64,000 nt of DNA, taken from NCBI GenBank assembly GCA_037042915.1, contig CM073204.1, positions 1,116,001-1,180,000 on the forward strand. The letters run 5' to 3'. Below the pieces are notes generated by a model. That model made no database searches. It was not told where the DNA came from and saw nothing but the letters and a program-made list of their open reading frames with translations. Positions within the stretch are counted from its first letter, which is position 1. Each line of letters begins with the position of its first letter. Shown in pieces: positions 23,096 through 33,926 of the stretch. This stretch comes from Auricularia sp. M13. Taxonomy: Eukaryota; Basidiomycota; Agaricomycetes; Auriculariales; Auriculariaceae. The position numbers and the translations under genes are program-made.

Positions 23096-23259
23096 CTCCC
23101 TCGTAACCTATAGGTTTTGGTTCCACCCAAAACATATGGGTTATTGCGGGTATGGGTTAAGAGGATGGGAATTTGTATGTAAATCTCGATTTGGGAGGCG
23201 GCCAAAGGCCACGGCCGAGTATGGGTTATCGGTTATGAGGACTATGGGTTACGAGGGAG
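23096..23259. mobile_element. 164-bp MITE-like inverted-repeat element
   Basis: The ends CTCCCTCGTAACCTATAG (23096-23113) and its inverted copy at 23242-23259 differ at one position. The interior is AT-richer than the surroundings and full of TATGGGTTA-like short repeats and small palindromes. No clear target duplication is visible. The CTCGTAACC core is shared with the ends of the MITE at 2107-2213, which hints at a related family. Confidence 0.55.
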
Positions 23260-23633
23260 GCAACTGTACATGTGCTCACATCCCCGCTCTCTCCCTTTCT
23301 CTGGATCGATTATCAGCGCATCATCTCGTGTCCATCATTTGTATATATTCCTCTGTGCTCGTCCGAGTCATACAGTTTAGTTTTCCCCTTCTCTGGCTCG
23401 AGTTTTGAGCACGGAGCCCGAGTTCTACCCCAGCAATCAAGAAATCACTCACTCAGACCTGAGAGGCGGCCAACCTCTTCAGCTCTAGTCATTCCGTCGT
23501 TCTCAGCGTCTATATTCGCTATCTACGGGATCTCCGAGTCGTTCGTAGCGACGTGGACTAGTATTCCTACCGGGTCCCACCCGAGCTGCTAGCGCTACCG
23601 CCGAACCTGTGCGTCAATATCACGACAGCGCAA

Positions 23634-24479
23634 TCATTCTTCGCCCATCGCATTTGAAAGGCGACGACGTATGTCTTTCCAGTCGTACTGCAGCCTATTG
23701 CAGTTTCTGAACTCGCACGTCATAATTTCCATGGTCTCAAGCTGCTCTTGCACGCGCTCGTCCGACTTGAGATCGTCGAGGGACAATGACTTGATGAAGG
23801 CGGTCTGCAGCGCGAGCGCGAAGGAGGTCCACACGTGCGGATTGTCCCTGTAGTGCACGTTGTCCGTCCGGGTCTCGCGTGTGCAATAGCTCGTGTTTTC
23901 CAAATAGAAAGGCGCGTCGACGTCATCCTGGACGAGCAGCGCGCAGAACCGCTCAACGCGCTCCTGGCGGCGCGCGACCAGCCACCGCAGCTGCGCAAAG
24001 TCGAGGTGCTCGATTGTGTCGAAGTCGAGACGCATGGTCTGCAGGCGCTGCAGTGCGCTCGCTGCGACGTCTTCCTGGACGTAGCGAGCGGCCAGCGCGT
24101 ACAGATGCACTGCGTCGTCCTGCATGTCCGGCTTGCGGAGGAGCAGAGGCAGCACCTCGAGCGCGCCGGCCATCTCGTACTTTTCCGCGGCGCGCAGACA
24201 CAGCTCGAGATCGCCGAGATTTGCGAGACGCGCGAGACCGGGCTCCGTGCCGGAACAAAGGTGAAGAAGGACTTCCAGCGTCAGCGAGTCTTCCGATACC
24301 GCGATCTTTTCCGGCTTTCGTTCGCCCTGTGGCAGCGTGAACAGCGTGCGGAACCAGCCTGACGCGCGGGCTAGTTGCGACGACGCGATGTGGAACTCGA
24401 CGCCATCGGCAGAGACGAGCGTCGTATCTGCTGGGCCTGGAAAGGAGGCGTGGGCTTTCGATGTGGCGGTGTGGCTCAT
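23634..24479 (-). CDS. BTB/POZ domain protein 2
   Basis: Single exon, 281 residues, starting MSHTATSKAHASFPGPADTT. The BTB core (VSADGVEFHIASSQLAR, SGWFRTLFTLPQ, LTLEVLLHLCSG, LRAAEKYEM) matches BTB gene 1 almost residue for residue. The C-terminus YCTR...CEFRNCNRLQYDWKDIRRRL ends with MGEE and TGA. An in-frame ATG 18 codons upstream (24533) is less likely because the conserved start is MSH. CCTCGTGTTCTGCTT lies at 24505-24491. Together with the kinase relic upstream it forms an inverted copy of the 7.2-8.5 kb block. It is likely an E3-ligase adaptor or nuclear protein by family; the target is unknown. Confidence 0.85.
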   Translation of the reverse strand: MSHTATSKAHASFPGPADTTLVSADGVEFHIASSQLARASGWFRTLFTLPQGERKPEKIAVSEDSLTLEVLLHLCSGTEPGLARLANLGDLELCLRAAEKYEMAGALEVLPLLLRKPDMQDDAVHLYALAARYVQEDVAASALQRLQTMRLDFDTIEHLDFAQLRWLVARRQERVERFCALLVQDDVDAPFYLENTSYCTRETRTDNVHYRDNPHVWTSFALALQTAFIKSLSLDDLKSDERVQEQLETMEIMTCEFRNCNRLQYDWKDIRRRLSNAMGEE

Positions 24480-24572
24480 GGTGCCGGGTGAAGCAGAACA
24501 CGAGGCGTCGGGCTCAGCCGTGCCCCAGTCCATTCAATGCTGCCGTGACAGCAGCCGGAAAAATGGAATGAA

Positions 24573-24790
24573 TCGGAATGTGCTATGAGTATGATGCCGA
24601 TATGTGGCATATGTGGCATACAGGCCTGTGAGACGGCTCTTGAGCGACCGCGGGAAGAGGACGTACTTGAGATCGCGCAGCCGTCCTCGCCGGAACGCTC
24701 GTGTGTCCGAAGTCAATATAGTATGATGCGGATTTCTCCGACAGGCCCGCGGAGGAAGTTGCGCTCTGCGAGGTCGCCATGGGGCGCACC
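24573..24790 (-). pseudogene. 3' remnant of a protein-kinase-like gene
   Basis: Reading leftward from 24790 the sequence keeps, in scattered frames, the catalytic-loop to DFG part of the gene at 6736-7408 (GDLAERNFLRG-like, then DFGH, then YVLFP and SLKSRLTGLYAT). The N-lobe exon is absent. It stands upstream of BTB gene 2 exactly as the intact kinase stands upstream of BTB gene 1. Confidence 0.65.
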
Positions 24791-24799
24791 GTGACACGA

Positions 24800-25720
24800 A
24801 GGTGGAGTAGGAATCGATGGCGGCGGGTCGGAGTCGGGCGAGTTCGATTTTGCTGAGCGAGAGTTCGGTTTCAGCGGCGGGAGATTTGGCGTACGAAGCC
24901 CGTCTCCGATGGCGGAAGATAATTATAAGAGCCGAGTCGTGCAGCCGCCAGCGCGGAGCACAACGGCAGTTCTACAACGGTGACCGAACGACGATGATAT
25001 ACTGTGATGCACCTTGAGTGGCAGGAGTTGATTCGCGCGGCTCGGCGCTTTGGGAAATGCAGTACCTGTTATGGCGCGCGTTGAACGTAGAGCCGGTGTA
25101 GGCATTCGTGGATTAGTAGAAGTAATGAGTGGATTGGGCGCACAACGCACCAGCGGGGGACAGACTACTGCTCCTGTCGTGATGTTTCTGTGGGGCAGCA
25201 TGCCGTATATAGGCACTGTGCAACCGGAGTGTGAACAATCTGGCCATGAAATGCTGGGCTGTGCTTCTGTAAAACCATGGGTCGCTACCGACGGCTCCCG
25301 TCAGCTTGGTCGGTTGATGGGGAGGACGAATTTCTGCGCGCGGTCTGGATGAAAATGAAAACAAACATAGTAAGGAATTACGATATGGGACACCTACGTG
25401 CTTTAAGCCTCATTACCGCGTTCGGAAACATCCAATAAACGAGAATGGTGTCAGATGAAAGCGAGCGCATGATTGAAGCGAGCGTGCGAATTTGCAGTAA
25501 TGAATGTCCGGCAAGCCTGCAGACAGATTATACTATCAAGTTCAATTTCATTGAGCCAGTTTCCTGTGCGAACTGCGGGCGCGGCGAGTCAACGGATGGT
25601 AAGAATCCAGGAGGCTGGCGGTCCAACTCCGCTCGCGCAGCTTGCCTTCCGCTCCGCACCATCGACGTTCACCATCTCGCCCATTCTTGCTTACACGCCG
25701 CGCTGAACGACTCCTTCGCC
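24800..25720. other. intergenic; 5' signature of the AHLL gene at its right end
   Basis: No gene is supported from 24800 to 25570. At about 25619-25660, 60-100 bp before the ATG at 25721, lies GGTCCAACTCCGCTCGCGCAGCTTGCCTTCCG, broken here as GGTCCAACTCCGCTCGCGC followed by AGCTTGCCTTCCG. This is the element also found before the relics at 6.1, 6.4, 28.6, 41.5, 44.5 and 48.5 kb. Confidence 0.45.
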
Positions 25721-26568
25721 ATGACGACCCGGCGCCGGTCGATAACGCCCGAACTGGCGCATCTGCTGAGCAGCGACAGCGAGAGCGCCAGCGACACGTC
25801 GCTCGTGCTCGAGGACCTCGTGCGCATCGGCGAGGCCTCGCGCCTGCGCCGCCGCGGTGCGCTCAGACTCGACACCGCCGCCACATCCACCGCCGTCGGC
25901 AATGCGGGTGATGTTGCGCCGGCGGACAGCTTGCTCGCCAACCTCGTCGCGGCCGCGCACGGCGCTGTATCGGGCGGTGCTGGAGGATACCGCGTCTTCT
26001 GCGGCGCGCGCGATTGGGCGCACGACCGCGCGCTGCGGCCCAGTCCTCTGCCTGGCTTTGGCGTGGATGAAGATGATGACGACGAGTCGGCGCCAGCGTT
26101 GGAGCAGCCGTGGACCGGGTGCCGCGCGCTCGTTCACTCAGCCGCGGCGCCCAGCGCGCGCGACGGCACCTGGTTCGCGCGCGGGCCCGCGACGGGCACC
26201 GTCGTACGGCTCAGCGCGGCGTTCTTTGCGCGTGGCGGGCGGAAGTTGCGTCGGCCGTGCGGGTGCGCGTCGGATGGTGTTGGGTGTCGCGTTTGGTGCG
26301 CCTTTCTCCTTTTCTCTTGGGCTTTTGACGGATTGCTGAGCGAAGTTGTAGCGGAAATGCGCTGGGCATCGTCTACCGCCCGTGCGCGCGCCATCTGCGC
26401 CTCTTCCCGAACCCGGACGGCGCGCGCCCGTTCTACTCGTTCTTCGCGGGCGCGACGGACGCCGACCCGCCGTATGCGTTCCCGCCGCCCACTGTTGCTC
26501 CGCCGCCGCTCAACTCGCCCGTGGACGAGTTCGAGCCGGACGACGCGCTCGAGTCGCCCAAGTTCTGA
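25721..26568 (+). CDS. AHLL-family protein (lineage-specific, zinc-binding-like C-terminus)
   Basis: Two exons, 25721-26295 and 26352-26568, give 263 residues. The start MTTRRRSITPELAHLLSSDS leads into LVLEDLVRIGEASRLRRRG. A middle block follows: DSLLANLVAAAHGAVS, YRVFCGARDWAHDRALRPSP, an acidic DEDDDDE run, and PWTGCRALVHSAAAPSARD with GTWFARGPATGTVV. The Cys-rich part RRPCGCASDGVGC-RVC-GNALG and then YRPCARHL looks like a zinc-binding knuckle. The phase-2 intron (GTGCGC...TAG) splits the last Cys codon of CxxC, which fixes the splice site. It ends PPPLNSPVDEFEPDDALESPKF. I recognise no named family. It is the only near-complete copy among many relics in the window. Confidence 0.7.
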
Positions 26569-27054
26569 GGCCCAAACGCCCAACTCCATATCCCTCATCT
26601 CCCAGTCGTCCACACCCGCTGTATCACTGCAACACCTCTCGCGCACCTACTATGGAATGTTCCCCTTGTATTATGACTGTCTTGCCCGCTCACCCTGCTA
26701 ATTACCATCCTACCGCGTGTATACTAGGAATCGTGCGACATGGACGCTATCCAATCTCATTGTATATCTACAGTACGAGCGATACCTCTGTCGACGTCCC
26801 ATCCCATCCGACCCGTCGCTTCCTCGGAGCTCGCACAAAGGTGCGCGCTCTGCTTTCGACCACCTCCGTCTTGCGCCGGCACTCCATTAGAGTATGCCTG
26901 CCAGTGCGGGCACGTGTTCGCGAGGTCTTGGCTGCGGCTCCGCGCTGCAGTTATGTAATAAGGTTCTTGCACTGCTGTGTGCCTTCGCCCGTAGATTTTA
27001 TCTGCCGCCCGGTTTGCTCTACACATTGTTGACAGAGCCGCTTGTTTGATGAAC
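26569..27054. other. intergenic, no gene seen
   Basis: 3' flanks of the convergent AHLL gene and the F-box-like pseudogene; no motif is recognised. Confidence 0.3.
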
Positions 27055-27960
27055 TTATCTGCGAGATGGACGTTTCCCTGCATGGTCGACGGCGCGTCTT
27101 CTCCAATCCCGTGCGCTGGCCTGTTCAATCCGAGCCGTCGCCAGCTCACCCGTGCGCGTCTCGCGAGGGCTTGCTGCGCGTGTGAAACCCCAGTGCGCCG
27201 TGAGGAGAATGAGCACTTTGCGCGTCGACGGGAGCGCGCAGAAGAACTGGACGAGCTCGATGGCGCGCTCGGTGGTTGGACCTTCCTCGTGCTGCTGCGG
27301 GTCGCTCCATTCGACTGATACGAGCGTGAGGGCGTCGAAGGCGTGGCGGCGCGGCGCAGGCGCTGGTGCCGCGGTGTCTTGCTGGGACATGGGAGCGGGA
27401 TCATCGGGCGGTCCGAAGAGCGCGTGGAAGAAGTTGAAGTCGCGCACGAGCGTGCGCAGGTCGAGCAGATTGAGGTGCTCGATCGCATCGTGCGAACACG
27501 GCTTGGTACATCTCAACGCTCTGTGCCCCGACCGAAAGGCGCTTCAGCGAGCCCCACGGCACCGCGTCGACAACGTCCTCTGTCATCGGCACGAACTCCA
27601 ACGACACCAGCCGCCCACACGCCTTGAGCACCTCGCGCTGCGCGTCACGCAGCCTCTGCCACTCCTCCGAGCCGGCGACCTGCGCCGCGATGCTGCGATG
27701 GCGCGGAGGACGAGCTGGCGCACATGCTGCGCCTTGGCGGGATCGCGCGCGAGGGCCGCCCGTATGGAGAAGAATGCGCTCGTCGTCCGCGACGACGGTG
27801 TGCTCAAAAACATGGTTTCGCGACGGCGTTGAGGTAGGAGGACGCGAGCGCGATGCGCGCCAGCTTCTCGCGCGTGCAGCGCCAGCGCGCGTGCAGAGGA
27901 TGAGCCCGACGAGCTCGGGCGGGATTTTGTTCGCTCGGGGCGCTGTCCAGTTTGCTCGCC
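27055..27960 (-). pseudogene. F-box-like gene, broken copy of 42120-43070
   Basis: Scattered minus-strand frames match the intact gene at 42120: KAQHVRQLVLRAIAAS-type, RRLSVGAQSVEMYQAVFARC, IEHLNLLDLRTLVRDFNFFH, FDALTLVSVEWSDPQQHEEG and FCALPSTRKVLILLTAHWGF. They lie in at least three frames, so several small indels separate them, and the C-terminal LKSAKVFVALHARVYEL part is replaced. The 5' side (27960-28220) also matches the upstream region of the intact gene. Confidence 0.75.
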
Positions 27961-28582
27961 GCTGCCTGAGATGCTGGGATGGTCAGGAAGGGAAGGGGCG
28001 AGCGGCGTTTGAACGGTACCGTCACAGTACCCTTTAAGAACGGCGATGGGCAGCTGTCAGACCCCGTGTGGCTGTCCGATCGGAATTTCAGGCCTGAGAA
28101 AGACTTGATGCATGCCGCCTGGGCGGGATATCCATCTGGGCGCGGTGTTGCCGTTCTGAGCGAACGCGTCAGTCGCATGAAAAACTAGGAGCAAAACTGG
28201 AACACGCACGCCGTTAGCAGATAGAACCCGCGCATCTTTGATTGGAGCGTAGGACTGGCAGCAGTACAGAGCGTCCAGAGCAGACGCATGCACTCAGGGC
28301 TCGGCAAACCAAATTATTGATCAGTCGAGCAGACATTACTGGATATCTGGATGAGTAAGGAGTCGTCTGATCAGAAATAAGGCGCAAGCGCACCTGCATG
28401 TGAATTGAAAATAATCTGTCGTGATGTTGCGTGCGCGAGAATGGAGCTGGAACACGGCGCGTACGAAGTTGTTACCCATGTTGGTGCAAAATTCGATACG
28501 AGACCCAGTGAGCGAAGTAAATCAAAATATCCACTCGGAAAATCGTTGGAAGGGTCTGTCTGCGCGTTTCAAGCGCTGCCGT

Positions 28583-29480
28583 GGCGAGTCAGCGGGATGG
28601 CGAGAGCCAAGGAGCGTGACGCAGTCCAACTCCGCTCGCGCCCCTTGTCTTCCGTTTCGGCGTTTGGCAACATCCCAGCCGTCTTCGGCTGCGCCTGGAA
28701 CTACGCACGGGCCTCGCACGACCACTTCATGCCCATGGCGACGCGCACCGGATATTACGGTCGATAGTATCGCCCTGGTTCACCTGTTGTGCAACGGCGC
28801 CGACAACTCGCTCGCGCTCGAAGGCATCGTCGAACGCTCGGGCCTGTATCGTATCATCAGCAATGTCACCCGCAGAGATCAACACCTGCAATTCGACTGC
28901 AGTCGCGATTCTGAGGCTACACGATGGCGGCGACGGCCTGCTTGCCAACCTCGCCGCCGCCGCGCACGAATCAGTATCAGACAGCGGCTATGACACGGTC
29001 TGGAGCTCGTAGCATTCTACACGATCACGCGCTGCAGCTCAAACCGCCACCTGCTTTCTACGCCGACGATGATCAGGAGCCGCCCTTGGAGATGCAACAG
29101 TCGTGGGCCGAACGGCGCCCAGCACACGCGTCTGGGCGTTGCTTGCGCGGTCGTGCGGCCCAGCATGGCCTTCTTCGCGCGCTAATGTTTTCTGTCAGCT
29201 GCGCCGCCCGTGCGGTTCGATGCCGTCGGCTACCGTCGCGTTTGTGCGTTCTTTCCATCGGATCTAGATTTTGCGGTGATTCTCTGACGTCAAATGCAGA
29301 CCTTGCGCATCTTGGGGGACGCTCGCGGACCTCGTACGACTCAGACTCGATACCTGGTCAGCTCGATTGCATGTACAATCGAATGTGCGGCCGGGATTTC
29401 TTCCCGGGCACCCAACGGTTACGCCGTTTGCGTTCCCTTTGCCCGCCGCCTCACCACCGTAACGGAGCTCTCTGCTTGGC
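28583..29480 (+). pseudogene. relic of the AHLL gene family
   Basis: The 5' signature (GCAGTCCAACTCCGCTCGCG, about 28619-28638) is followed by fragments aligning with the 25721 gene and, even better, with the relic at 41.5-40.5 kb: ALVHLLCNGADNSLALEGIV, a stretch reading MAATACLPTSPPPRTNQYQ, and WAERRPAHASG. A long open frame runs through 28924-29946, but in a non-family frame in part, so no functional protein is claimed. Confidence 0.55.
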
Positions 29481-30269
29481 CTTGCCTATTTATCGTGCGT
29501 TTTTCCCATTTTATCTGTCTTTTCCGACCATTCTCCGACTGAAATCGCATGAATTGCACGCATATGATGAGCAGCATTCGACAGCGACACACCGCTTGTT
29601 CTCGACGGCCTTGTACGACCAGGAAATCGACATGGCAGGCTGCTCAACTACACGGCTCCAGCCTGCTCGTACTCTGTTCACCAATCTCTTCGCCATGAGC
29701 ACGACGCACTGGCTCGGGTCCCATGATCCATGCGCCGCTAGGCACATGAACGCCCACTGCGGCCCTGTCTGGATACTTCACCCTACCATGTGCTCGCAAC
29801 GGCATGATGCGCGCGGACTCGCGCAGGGCCGTCGGGCCCGTCTGCGGCATCGGGTACAACATCTGGTGTGTTCTGTCTGTTTTTTTTGCTTCCCTGTCGA
29901 TAGGCTATCCAGATGTACATCAGCGTCGCGCTGGGCATCATCTTGACGATGAGAATGGATACCGAGTAGTACGGCCCGCGTTTTTCCACTGCTCGCTTCT
30001 CGCCCGCCCATATGTTTGAGTTGTGCGGCGCACTCAGGTCGTCCAAGTTGTCGTCCGTCACTGCGGTCGAGGCTTTCCAGTGCAATGCTCGCTACTTGGT
30101 GGCTCTTGGATCTCGCGCTTCTGGCCTGACATGACTAGACTAAGGTGCGAACTGGCTCGACGATCAGCATTTGGACGACATGCCACCGAAAAATGGGGAA
30201 CAGAAGAACGAGAACGACGCGCGATGACTGAGAAAATACGACACAGTGATCAAGAACCTGTGCGTGCGT
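29480..30269. other. no supported gene
   Basis: Sequence between the AHLL relic and BTB gene 3. Open frames here lack motifs; some may be further decayed family sequence. Confidence 0.25.
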
Positions 30270-31139
30270 TCATACCCCATCCACTGCCTTCAATAGACGC
30301 AAGCGAATGTCCCTCCATTCATACTGCAGCACGTTGCAGCCGCCATAACCGCACTTTGCACTCTCCAGGCTAGCAAGTCGCGCTTTCACACCTTCGTCGG
30401 TTTCGAGAGCGTCAACGGACGGCTGTTTGATGAATGCTGCCTGAAGCACCACCACGAGCGAGGTCCAGGTCTGTGGATTGACTCTATTGTGATAGTTGTT
30501 TCCAGTCTGGCGAAGACTGCGCGTGCAGAAGGTCGTGTTTTCCGCGTAGAACGGCGCCGCTACGTCTTCCTGAACGAGCAGAGAGCAGAACTTCTCGATG
30601 CGCTCCTGTCTCTGCGCGAACAACGCTCTCAGCTGCCAGGATTCGAGGACGTTCATCTTGTTGAAATTGAGGCGCATCGTCATCAGACGATGCAGCGCGC
30701 TCGCTGCAACGTCGTCCTGAGCGTATCGACCGGCCAACGCGTACAGACGCAGCGGGTCCTTCTGCATACGAGCTTTGTGCAGGAGCAAGGGAAGCAGCTC
30801 GAGTGCAGCTGCAACCTCGTATTTCTCGGCGGCCCTCAAACAGCGATCGAGAGCGCTGACGTTGTCGAGCTTGGCGAGACCCGGCGCGCGCCCGCAGCAG
30901 ATCTTCAGCAGGATCTCCAGGGTTAAGGTATCCTCGGACAGAGCAACGCACTGAGCATGCTCTTCCAGATGCTCATCTCCTTGTGGGACGGAGAAGAGCG
31001 TGCGGAACCAGGCCGAGGCGCTGGCCAGGTGCGAGGACGCAACATGGAACGCTGTGCCGTCGCAGGAGACGAGGGTCACATCTGCTGGACCTGCAAAATC
31101 GGGATGTGCTACAAGCTCCTTGGCATCTGAATCGGCCAT
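30270..31139 (-). CDS. BTB/POZ domain protein 3
   Basis: Single exon, 289 residues. BTB core: DVTLVSCDGTAFHVASSHLA, SAWFRTLFSVPQ, TLTLEILLKICCG and LRAAEKYEV (about residues 20-135). The C-terminal half keeps AQRQERIEKFCSLL, FCTR and CGYGGCNVLQYEWRDIRLRL, the block shared by all six BTB genes here. It is divergent with BTB gene 4, the start codons being 258 bp apart, which suggests a shared promoter. CCTCGTGTTCTCCTC lies at 31180-31166. By family it is probably a protein-interaction adaptor; the substrate is unknown. Confidence 0.85.
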   Translation of the reverse strand: MADSDAKELVAHPDFAGPADVTLVSCDGTAFHVASSHLASASAWFRTLFSVPQGDEHLEEHAQCVALSEDTLTLEILLKICCGRAPGLAKLDNVSALDRCLRAAEKYEVAAALELLPLLLHKARMQKDPLRLYALAGRYAQDDVAASALHRLMTMRLNFNKMNVLESWQLRALFAQRQERIEKFCSLLVQEDVAAPFYAENTTFCTRSLRQTGNNYHNRVNPQTWTSLVVVLQAAFIKQPSVDALETDEGVKARLASLESAKCGYGGCNVLQYEWRDIRLRLLKAVDGV

Positions 31140-31397
31140 GGTGATGGTCGTGGTGGTCGTGGCTGGAGGAGAACACGAGGTTGTTGGGTGCGGAATGCCG
31201 CTTGCAATCTGAGAGCTTCTTCGGGACGGAGAACATGCGGCAGCGGCAAGCCTTGAGTCAGGGAATGCGGGTTCTATTATTCAGCTCCCATGAAGCGGAT
31301 TTAACATGTAAGCAGTCCGTCTTTTGTGCCACGAACTTCGAGGGTCGGGTGGGCCGAGCCCTCGGACACCTCTTGTCCTGTAACCGCCACCACCGCC
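31140..31397. promoter_or_regulatory. bidirectional promoter region between BTB genes 3 and 4
   Basis: A 258-bp gap between two divergent ATGs. It contains the BTB 5' motif on the minus strand (31166-31180) and a C-rich CACCACCGCC leader directly before the ATG at 31398. Confidence 0.45.
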
Positions 31398-32266
31398 ATG
31401 ACCGACGCTAAAGAGCAAAAAGTCCATCCCTCTTTCTCTGACCCTCAAGACGTCACGCTTATATCGTCCGACGGCACCCAATTTCACATCGCCTCAGCGC
31501 AGCTTGCTCGCGCGTCCGGCTGGTTTCGCACGATGTTTACGCTCCCGCAGTCGGATGTCTCAGATGGACAGCAGGCAAAAAATCAAGCGCATATCACTGT
31601 CTCAGAGGACGCATTGACGCTCGAAGTTCTACTGAACATATCCTGCGGCACCGGCCTTTCGCTTGGTCTCTCGCGACTATCGAACCTTAAAGATCTGGAG
31701 CTCTGCCTGCGCGCCGCCGAAAAGTACGAAATAACGGCTGCAACAGAGGTTCTCCCGCTGCTGCTTTACAGCTCCGCCATGCAGAAGGATGCTCTGCATC
31801 TTTATGCGCTGGCTGGTCGATACGGTCCAAAGGACGTCGCCGCCACCGCCCTCAAACGCCTTGTGACGACGCGCCTCGACTTCCAAAAGCTTCTGCATAT
31901 CGACCATCTGCAGCTGGGCGCCTCTTCGCTGAAAGGCAGGCGCGCATCGAAAAGTTCTGCTCCCTGCTGGCTCAATCGGACGCCACTGCGCCCTTCTTTC
32001 GCGAGAACGTAGACAATTGTACTACGCGTGGCGCTGTGCAAGCGCACTACTCACAGAGCTCCCAACCGCGCACGTGGAGCAATCTTCTGTTTGCGCTGCA
32101 GACGGCGTTCATCAAGCATCCGTCCGTTGAGAGTCTTGATTCTGACGAGAAGGTGAAAGTCCAGATCGCTGGCTTGACCAAGGTCACGTGCACGTTCTGC
32201 GGGCAGCAGCAATACGTATGGAATGATATTCGCCGTCGCCTTTTTGAAGCCATGGATGACAAGTAA
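31398..32266 (+). CDS. BTB/POZ domain protein 4, interrupted by a one-base frameshift
   Basis: The frame from MTDAKEQKVHPSFSDPQDVT runs through the BTB core (LISSDGTQFHIASAQLARAS, GWFRTMFTLPQ, LTLEVLLNISCG, LRAAEKYEI) to HIDHLQLG near 31919, then leaves frame. The next frame resumes the family sequence at once (RLFAERQARIEKFCSLL... YVWNDIRRRLFEAMDDK, stop 32266). One missing base in CTGGGCGCCTC explains it. With that base the product would be about 289 residues, the family's normal size, and codon use is sound on both sides. It is either a very young pseudogene or an assembly error. Confidence 0.7.
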
Positions 32267-32554
32267 TGTACATACCAATACTTGCCGTCGTCTTTTAGAT
32301 GAACGGTACAACGAATCCGCTAGCTGTAAAATCAACGAGTCCCAAATTGAGAGGAACCTCGTTCCTCGAGGTCCAAAATACTTCATCCATTCTATTCCCC
32401 CCAGTTATCAGTATCAATGCACGCTCGGGTTTTTCCCAACAATGTGCGAGATGCTCATAGTTGACATTGGACCACGAGCTGCGAGTGTGAACGGTCAAAG
32501 AGAAGGAAAGCCGTGCATAATTCCTCGTATACACATACACGCTACGAATCCACC

Positions 32555-33391
32555 TCAAGCGACGAGCTGGAGCAAGCGAGGATAGATACTGGTCCAGGTA
32601 TAGATCTTCTGCCCGCATCGCTCACAGTTCCAACCTTCCATCACGCCGAACAACTTGCGGATCTCGGCGTCGTTCATGACGGTGTCCACAGACGGCGTAA
32701 ATGTGAATGCAAGGGTAAATGCGCCGGAAAACGCTTTCCAGGCCTGCGTGATGCGATCGCCCCGTTTACACCCCGCCTCGCAGAACCCGCTGTTTTCGCG
32801 ATAGAAGAGTGCGCCAGAGCTGGTCGCCTTGAAGCCCGTGATGAATTTCTTGACGCGATCCTGCCGCGCCGCGAGCAGGCGCGCGAGCATCTGCCCGTTC
32901 ACCGGCGGCATGTCTTTAAAGTCGAGCTCCATGCCGACCAGACGCTGAAGCAACTCCTCCGCGATGTCGTTCAGCCCGCAGCACGAGGCGATGGCGAATT
33001 GGTGCAGCGGCGGCACGCTGAGCGTCGTCAGGTGCCCCCGCACGAATAGGCGCAGAATCTCGCTGACGCCGGGCATATCGTATTTCGCGGCGGCCTGCAC
33101 GACGATGTCGATGGCGGCCAGCGAGGTGAGACGGGCGAACGGCGCGGGTAGACCGAGGGCGAGCTTGAGCAGGATCTCGAGCGTCAGCGAGTCCTCGAGA
33201 ACAGCAAGCATGTGCGGCCCGTCGGAAATGGGAGACGGCTGCGGCAGCGTGAACATGCCGGCGAAGAACGCGGATGTGCGCGTAAGATGGCTGGACGCGA
33301 CGTTGAACTGCACGCCGTCCGAGGATACTAGGCAGACGTCTGCGTTGTCTGTGAAGTCGGGATGCAGCGCTGTCTCGGGCGGCGGGCTCAT
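32555..33391 (-). CDS. BTB/POZ domain protein 5 (diverged)
   Basis: Single exon, 278 residues. VCLVSSDGVQFNVASSHLTR and FFAGMFTLPQP mark the BTB start, with SLTLEILLKLALG and QAAAKYDMPGVSEI following. The C-terminus has CEAGCKRGDR and WNCERCGQKIYTWTSIYPRL, a CxxC version of the cysteine pattern seen in the other members. It is the most diverged BTB paralog in the window and forms a tandem cluster with genes 3 and 4. No breaks are seen. The cellular role is unknown beyond the usual protein-protein interaction function of BTB folds. Confidence 0.85.
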   Translation of the reverse strand: MSPPPETALHPDFTDNADVCLVSSDGVQFNVASSHLTRTSAFFAGMFTLPQPSPISDGPHMLAVLEDSLTLEILLKLALGLPAPFARLTSLAAIDIVVQAAAKYDMPGVSEILRLFVRGHLTTLSVPPLHQFAIASCCGLNDIAEELLQRLVGMELDFKDMPPVNGQMLARLLAARQDRVKKFITGFKATSSGALFYRENSGFCEAGCKRGDRITQAWKAFSGAFTLAFTFTPSVDTVMNDAEIRKLFGVMEGWNCERCGQKIYTWTSIYPRLLQLVA

Positions 33392-33926
33392 CTCGTAGGT
33401 TGACGCGAAAGGCGATGGATGTGGTGTTTAACGAACAAAGGATGTTCGGCCGGAGCGTGAACTGCCACAAGGCCTGCATAGCACCCGGAAAATGTGGCGC
33501 GAGGCAACGACTCTGGTAGCCGGCGATCGGATAACACGATGAAGGCCAGCAAAAAGAAAGTAGTCAGCAGAAGGATCATTATTGTATGTACCATGCAAGC
33601 ATCGATACAAGTCAGACGCAACGCAAGCTCCAGCCTGCGGGCCCAAAGAAGAAGAGAGAACAAGCTAGGCGAAAGAGTGAGGTAAGATATAAAGCAAGCA
33701 GAAGATAGCTTAAAATGACGAACAATGACAAGTGGGCGACGGAACGGTGAAGGAAGCGACAGCAATAATTGATTGGATGCAAAGGGAAGTGGGTGGGGAT
33801 GGGGGGATGAATCGTAGATGGTATGTGCACATGTATTCACAAATGCGGAAGAGAACAACAAAACAACAACCTGCTCGGTCGCGTCAGACGAGACGGAAGA
33901 TGACGAGAAATAGACTGGACACACCG
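33392..33926. other. intergenic, no gene seen
   Basis: AT-richer than the neighbours, likely the 5' flank of BTB gene 5 and the 3' flank of the Ser/Pro-rich gene. Confidence 0.3.

Larger units (their letters stand above)
26950..29600. repeat. left arm of an inverted segmental duplication (partner 40.5-43.1 kb)
   Basis: The order F-box-like gene, intergenic spacer, AHLL relic is repeated in inverse orientation at about 43100-40500. Shared landmarks outside genes include the spacer around 27990-28200 (GGTACCGTCACAGTACC..., GTGTGGCTGTCCGATCGG) and GGGATGGCGAGAGCCAAGGA near 28597. The arms have diverged by many indels. The outer limits are approximate. Confidence 0.7.

Noticed and set aside
28924-29946. 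340-codon open frame
   Set aside because: It begins inside an AHLL relic, crosses the relic's frames and continues into unrelated sequence; no motif order of the family is kept.
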